Assembly (NCBI GenBank): GCA_030527765.1 | Contig: JAUNAE010000128.1 | Coordinates: 1 to 9,546, forward strand | Reading direction: 5' to 3' | DNA length: 9,546 nucleotides | Origin: Eubacteriales bacterium | GTDB lineage: Bacteria > Bacillota_A > Clostridia > Lachnospirales > Lachnospiraceae | Part shown: piece after piece, positions 6,615-9,546 of the stretch | How the letters are laid out: each line of letters opens with the position of its first letter | How positions within the stretch are numbered: the stretch's first letter is position 1 | Program-made: the position numbers and the translations under genes | Notes under the pieces: model-generated | The model's input: the letters and a program-made list of their open reading frames with translations, nothing else | What the model was told of the DNA's origin: nothing | Database searches by the model: none

Positions 6615-7486
6615 GAGAGGTAACCGTTGCAGCGATTCAGATGCAGTGCACCGCTTCGGTGGAAGAAAATATTAAGAAGGCAGACCGGATGGTCCGGGAG
6701 GCAGCAGGGAAAGGTGCACAGGTTGTCCTTCTGTCGGAACTTTTTGAACGTCCTTATTTTTGTCAGGAACGAAGATATGAGTATTATGCGTTCGCAGAGA
6801 CTCTGGAGGAAAACAAGGCTGTTTGCCACTTCCGGGAAGTAGCGAAAGAGCTTGGGGTTGTTCTTCCGATCAGTTTCTATGAGAAAGACGGAAATGTTCT
6901 GTATAATACCGTCGCAATGATCGATGGAGACGGAAGTGTTCTTGGGGTATACCGCAAAACACACATTCCGGACGATCATTTTTATCAGGAAAAATTCTAC
7001 TTCACTCCGGGAAACACGGGATTTCAGGTGTGGGATACGAGATATGGAAAAATCGGCGTGGGAATCTGCTGGGATCAGTGGTTCCCGGAAACTGCCAGAG
7101 CCATGGCGGTGAAAGGAGCCGAGCTTCTTCTTTATCCGACTGCGATTGGAAGTGAGCCGATCATTACCTGTGACAGTATGCCGCATTGGCGTATTTGCAT
7201 GCAGGGCCATGCGGGATCAAACCTGATTCCGGTGATTGCGGCGAACCGTATCGGTCTGGAAAAGGTGACTCCTTGTACAGAGAACGGTGGACAGAGCTCT
7301 GAACTGGTGTTTTATGGTTCTTCCTTTATGACCGATGAGACCGGACAGATTGTGGAAAGTGCCGGAAGAGATCAGGAAGAGATTCTTCTTCACACCTATG
7401 ACCTGGATGAAATTTCGGTAAACCGCCTCAGCTGGGGACTTTTCCGTGACAGAAGACCAGACTGCTACGGAGACCTTACACGCTAG
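6611..7486 (+). CDS. aguB: N-carbamoylputrescine amidohydrolase (nitrilase superfamily)
   Basis: Hydrolyses N-carbamoylputrescine to putrescine, CO2 and ammonia. From ATG 6611 the protein has 291 residues, the usual AguB length, and begins directly with REVTVAAIQMQC, the first strand of the nitrilase fold. A longer in-frame start at 6575 would add 12 residues unlike the family. AAGGAG (6596-6601) sits 9 nt before 6611 and the aguA stop overlaps as ATGA, so 6611 is chosen. The catalytic triad is visible as E43 (LSELFE), K116 (YRKTHIPDD) and C153 (GICWDQWFPE). PHWRICMQGHAGSN (191-204) and ANRIG (211-215) are typical of AguB. It is the last polyamine gene; no terminator follows. Confidence 0.95.
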   Translation: MREVTVAAIQMQCTASVEENIKKADRMVREAAGKGAQVVLLSELFERPYFCQERRYEYYAFAETLEENKAVCHFREVAKELGVVLPISFYEKDGNVLYNTVAMIDGDGSVLGVYRKTHIPDDHFYQEKFYFTPGNTGFQVWDTRYGKIGVGICWDQWFPETARAMAVKGAELLLYPTAIGSEPIITCDSMPHWRICMQGHAGSNLIPVIAANRIGLEKVTPCTENGGQSSELVFYGSSFMTDETGQIVESAGRDQEEILLHTYDLDEISVNRLSWGLFRDRRPDCYGDLTR

Positions 7487-7603
7487 TGCAGAGATTTTTT
7501 ACGGAATGAAAGAAAACAGATTCATGGTGCAGATGTTGAATCACAGCAAGTTCGACAGGAATACTTTGGGACATGCTGTGTTTACAGGAAAAGAGGGGAT
7601 AGG
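7487..7603 (+). other. 117-nt gap after aguB with one long-loop inverted repeat
   Basis: CACAGCA (7542-7548) pairs perfectly with TGCTGTG (7574-7580) across a 25-nt loop, in which a short pairing (AGT/ACT, 7549-7551/7563-7565) is possible. No T-run follows, so it is not a standard terminator, and I see no convincing promoter. The recurrent TTGCRWAT motif of the other gaps is absent here. The gap may mark the functional end of the polyamine block. Confidence 0.3.
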
Positions 7604-8302
7604 ATGAAAAAACTGGCGGTTCGTTTATTGATTCTTCTTTCTGTACTTATCTATGGAGTGCAGCTTTTGATTTTTCACGATCCCAGAAACACCGCCTTCT
7701 ACATCCTGCAGGATTTGGCTTTTATGCCCATCACCATTGCGCTGGCGACCATCGTGGTGGGTGAGGTGATGAATCAGCGGGAAAAAGAAGAACAGATTCA
7801 AAAAACAAAAATGCTCTGCAGTACTTTCTTTACGGAACTGGGTGCAGAGCTGATGGAAATCATCATACAGAATACGGACAACAAGGAGGAACTGAAGAGA
7901 CTTTCCTTTGGAAGTGGTCTTAAAAATCCGAAAGATGTGGAGACTGCCCAGAAGGAAATTGAGGAAACGGAGATTCAGATCCATTTGAGCCGTGACATGT
8001 ATGAAAAAGCAATTCCGCTGATTCTTTCCAAGCAGACGACGCTTATGATCTTGTCCTCCAATCCGCTGCTGTTCGAGCATGAATATTTTACCAGTATGCT
8101 CTGGGGGATTTTTCATCTGGTGGACGAGCATCGTCTCAGAGGAGAGTACGAAGATCTGAAGCCGGCGGATGTGGAACATCTGGAAGCGGATTTTGCCAGA
8201 GTGCTGGCACTGCTCCTTATGAACTGGGTATCCAATGTGCGATACATGAAAGATACCTATCCGAATTTTTTCTCAGAAGCAAAGAAACGACTGAAACCGT
8301 GA
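7604..8302 (+). CDS. Unrecognised membrane protein with two N-terminal helices and a cytoplasmic helical domain
   Basis: I do not recognise a named family for this 232-residue protein. It starts MKKLAVR and has a first hydrophobic stretch at about residues 4-24. A second follows at about 38-54, in a segment QDLAFMPITIALATIVVGEV (36-55). A charged region follows (MNQREKEEQIQKTK). The remaining ~175 residues are soluble, rich in Glu/Lys and probably mostly helical, with no catalytic motif visible. The topology suggests a membrane-anchored cytoplasmic domain. The start is supported by AGAGGGG (7592-7598), 5 nt before the ATG. It lies 117 nt after aguB and 54 nt before the GH43 gene on the same strand. 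Nothing ties it to polyamine metabolism except position; a link to transport or sensing would be a guess. Confidence 0.8.
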   Translation: MKKLAVRLLILLSVLIYGVQLLIFHDPRNTAFYILQDLAFMPITIALATIVVGEVMNQREKEEQIQKTKMLCSTFFTELGAELMEIIIQNTDNKEELKRLSFGSGLKNPKDVETAQKEIEETEIQIHLSRDMYEKAIPLILSKQTTLMILSSNPLLFEHEYFTSMLWGIFHLVDEHRLRGEYEDLKPADVEHLEADFARVLALLLMNWVSNVRYMKDTYPNFFSEAKKRLKP

Positions 8303-8307
8303 GATGA

Positions 8308-8334
8308 GCCTCCGGCGGATTGCGAATATCCATT
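8308..8334 (+). repeat. Recurrent intergenic motif, copy 4 (membrane protein-GH43 gap)
   Basis: GGAT (8317-8320) pairs with ATCC (8328-8331) around TGCGAAT. The core GGCGGATTGCGAATATCC matches the three copies in the polyamine block, and GCC/GGC (8308-8310/8314-8316) forms a mini-hairpin just before it. It lies just after the membrane-protein stop (8300-8302) and 10 nt before the GH43 ribosome binding site AAGGGAG (8342-8348). Its presence outside the polyamine genes argues that the motif is not specific to that pathway. Confidence 0.5.
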
Positions 8335-8356
8335 TGATATAAAGGGAGATGCTTGT

Positions 8357-9546
8357 ATGGAAAATTTTATCACGAATCCGTATTTGCCGGAATATGAATA
8401 CATACCTGATGGGGAGCCTCATGTATTTGGAGACAGGGTATATATTTACGGAAGTCATGACCGCTTTGGCGGTGAGCGCTTCTGCATGAATGACTATGTG
8501 TGCTATTCTGCGGACATTCACAATCTGAAGGAATGGCGCTATGAGGGCGTGATATATACGAGAACCCAGGATCCGCGCATGAAGGATGGAACCCACGAAT
8601 TCTGGGCACCGGATGTCGTCCGGGGAAAGGATGGACGATATTATCTCTACTATTGTCCGGACGATACCATTTCATCCATCGGTGTTGCCGTGTGTGATAC
8701 GCCGGCAGGAAAGTACGAATTTCACGGAATCGTGCAGGATTCTCAGGGAAATTATCTCGGAGAACGGCCGGGAGATACCATTCAGTTTGATCCGGGAGTT
8801 TTCATGGATGAGGATGGAACCGTGTATCTCTATTCCGGAAATGGTCCTATTAATTCTTCCTATATTGGAAAAGAGCCAAAAGCCTCTCTCGTGATGCGTC
8901 TTCAGGAGGATATGATCACGATTTGTGAAGAACCGAAGAAACTGCTTCCGATTCTTGGTGAAGAAGAGGGTTCCGGTTATGAAGGACATGAGTTTTTTGA
9001 GGCAAGTTCGATTCGCAAATTCAAAGGAAAATATTATCTCGTATACTCTTCTGTGGCATTGCATGAATTGTGTTATGCGGTCAGCGAGAAGCCGGACAGA
9101 GACTTTCGATTTGGCGGAGTTCTGATCAGTAACGGAGATAAATTTGCGGGAGATCCAAAGGGAGTCATCATGACTGCTTATGGCAACAATCATGGCGGCC
9201 TGGAGGAAATTGACGGCAGATATTACATCTTCTATCATCGCCCAACAAATCGGAGTATGTATTCCAGGCAGGGGTGGTGTGAAGAGATTTTTATGGATGA
9301 GTCAGGGCACTTTGCCCAGGTGGAAATGACCTCCGGTGGTTTGAATGGAGGTCCCCTTCCGGGAGAGGGGACATATCCGGCAGCTTGTGCAGTACACCTT
9401 CGTGGAAAAAGAAATCCGAGCTGGTCTCTTGTGGAGTTTATGGCAGAAGACGATCCTTACATTACTCAGGACGGAGAGGATTTTTCTCCGGAAGAAGCAG
9501 ATATAAGAGAAACAGGTGTTTTGCTTAATAAAGCCACTGATTGCAT
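8357..9546 (+). CDS. Glycoside hydrolase family 43-like protein, 3' end outside the window
   Basis: The reading frame is open from ATG 8357 (AAGGGAG 8 nt upstream) to the window edge, giving 396 residues of an incomplete protein. It has no signal peptide, so it probably acts in the cytosol on imported oligosaccharides. Five-bladed beta-propeller features of GH43 are visible. They are PDGEPHVFGDRVYIYGSHD (17-35) at blade one, EFWAPDVV (81-88), FDPGVFMDEDGTVYLYSG (144-161) with the pKa-modulating Asp as D145, and FFEASSIRKFKGKYYLVYS (213-231) with the likely general acid E215. GNNHGG (276-281) carries the central-cavity histidine. Family members are mostly beta-xylosidases and alpha-arabinofuranosidases, but substrate cannot be assigned. 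At the usual first catalytic position (DP) this protein has E20-P21, with D18 two residues earlier. The C-terminal part is probably an accessory beta-sandwich that starts beyond residue ~340. Confidence 0.82.
   Translation, partial: MENFITNPYLPEYEYIPDGEPHVFGDRVYIYGSHDRFGGERFCMNDYVCYSADIHNLKEWRYEGVIYTRTQDPRMKDGTHEFWAPDVVRGKDGRYYLYYCPDDTISSIGVAVCDTPAGKYEFHGIVQDSQGNYLGERPGDTIQFDPGVFMDEDGTVYLYSGNGPINSSYIGKEPKASLVMRLQEDMITICEEPKKLLPILGEEEGSGYEGHEFFEASSIRKFKGKYYLVYSSVALHELCYAVSEKPDRDFRFGGVLISNGDKFAGDPKGVIMTAYGNNHGGLEEIDGRYYIFYHRPTNRSMYSRQGWCEEIFMDESGHFAQVEMTSGGLNGGPLPGEGTYPAACAVHLRGKRNPSWSLVEFMAEDDPYITQDGEDFSPEEADIRETGVLLNKATDC

Noticed and set aside
7506..7607. 33-residue reading frame overlapping the membrane protein start by ATGA
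   Set aside because: The overlap is suggestive, but there is no AGGAG-type site before its ATG, and the peptide has no recognisable features; the length is within chance.
1..9546. CRISPR array, tRNA genes, insertion sequences
   Set aside because: No regularly spaced repeats, cloverleaf-like sequences with TTCRA arms, or transposase-like frames were seen.

Overview
This window looks like chromosomal DNA from a low-to-medium GC Firmicute, most likely a gut Lachnospiraceae-type Clostridium relative. The basis is AGGAG-type ribosome binding sites, the protein styles (SpeA, clostridial SpeE, NspC, GH43) and the gene order; the species cannot be named from sequence alone. All supported genes lie on the + strand.

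Layout. Positions 1-52 end in a terminator-like hairpin, probably of an upstream gene. A strong extended -10 promoter (77-106) then drives a roughly 280-nt non-coding, well-structured leader or stand-alone RNA (about 112-390) that ends in a near-perfect intrinsic terminator just before the first gene. Next comes a polyamine block: speA (arginine decarboxylase), speE (spermidine synthase family), a carboxyspermidine/carboxynorspermidine dehydrogenase, nspC (carboxy(nor)spermidine decarboxylase), aguA (agmatine deiminase) and aguB (N-carbamoylputrescine amidohydrolase). After a 117-bp gap there is an unrecognised two-helix membrane protein, then a GH43-family glycosidase that runs off the right edge.

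How the genes work together. The block can make agmatine from arginine (SpeA), then N-carbamoylputrescine (AguA), then putrescine (AguB). It can then condense putrescine with aspartate-semialdehyde (dehydrogenase) and decarboxylate the product (NspC) to give spermidine. SpeE would be a second spermidine route, but the AdoMet decarboxylase (speD) it normally needs is not in the window. A variant in which agmatine rather than putrescine is condensed is also conceivable.

Items beyond the ordinary annotation: (1) the structured RNA plus terminator in front of speA; (2) a 17-nt motif, CRGRTTGCRWATRWC plus two bases and usually able to form a small hairpin, in four separate intergenic gaps (before speE, the dehydrogenase gene, nspC and the GH43 gene); (3) a diverged tandem copy of the last 14 codons of nspC in the nspC-aguA gap, whose differences are all synonymous or conservative and which looks like a recombination scar; (4) the unusual pairing of SpeE with the carboxyspermidine route.
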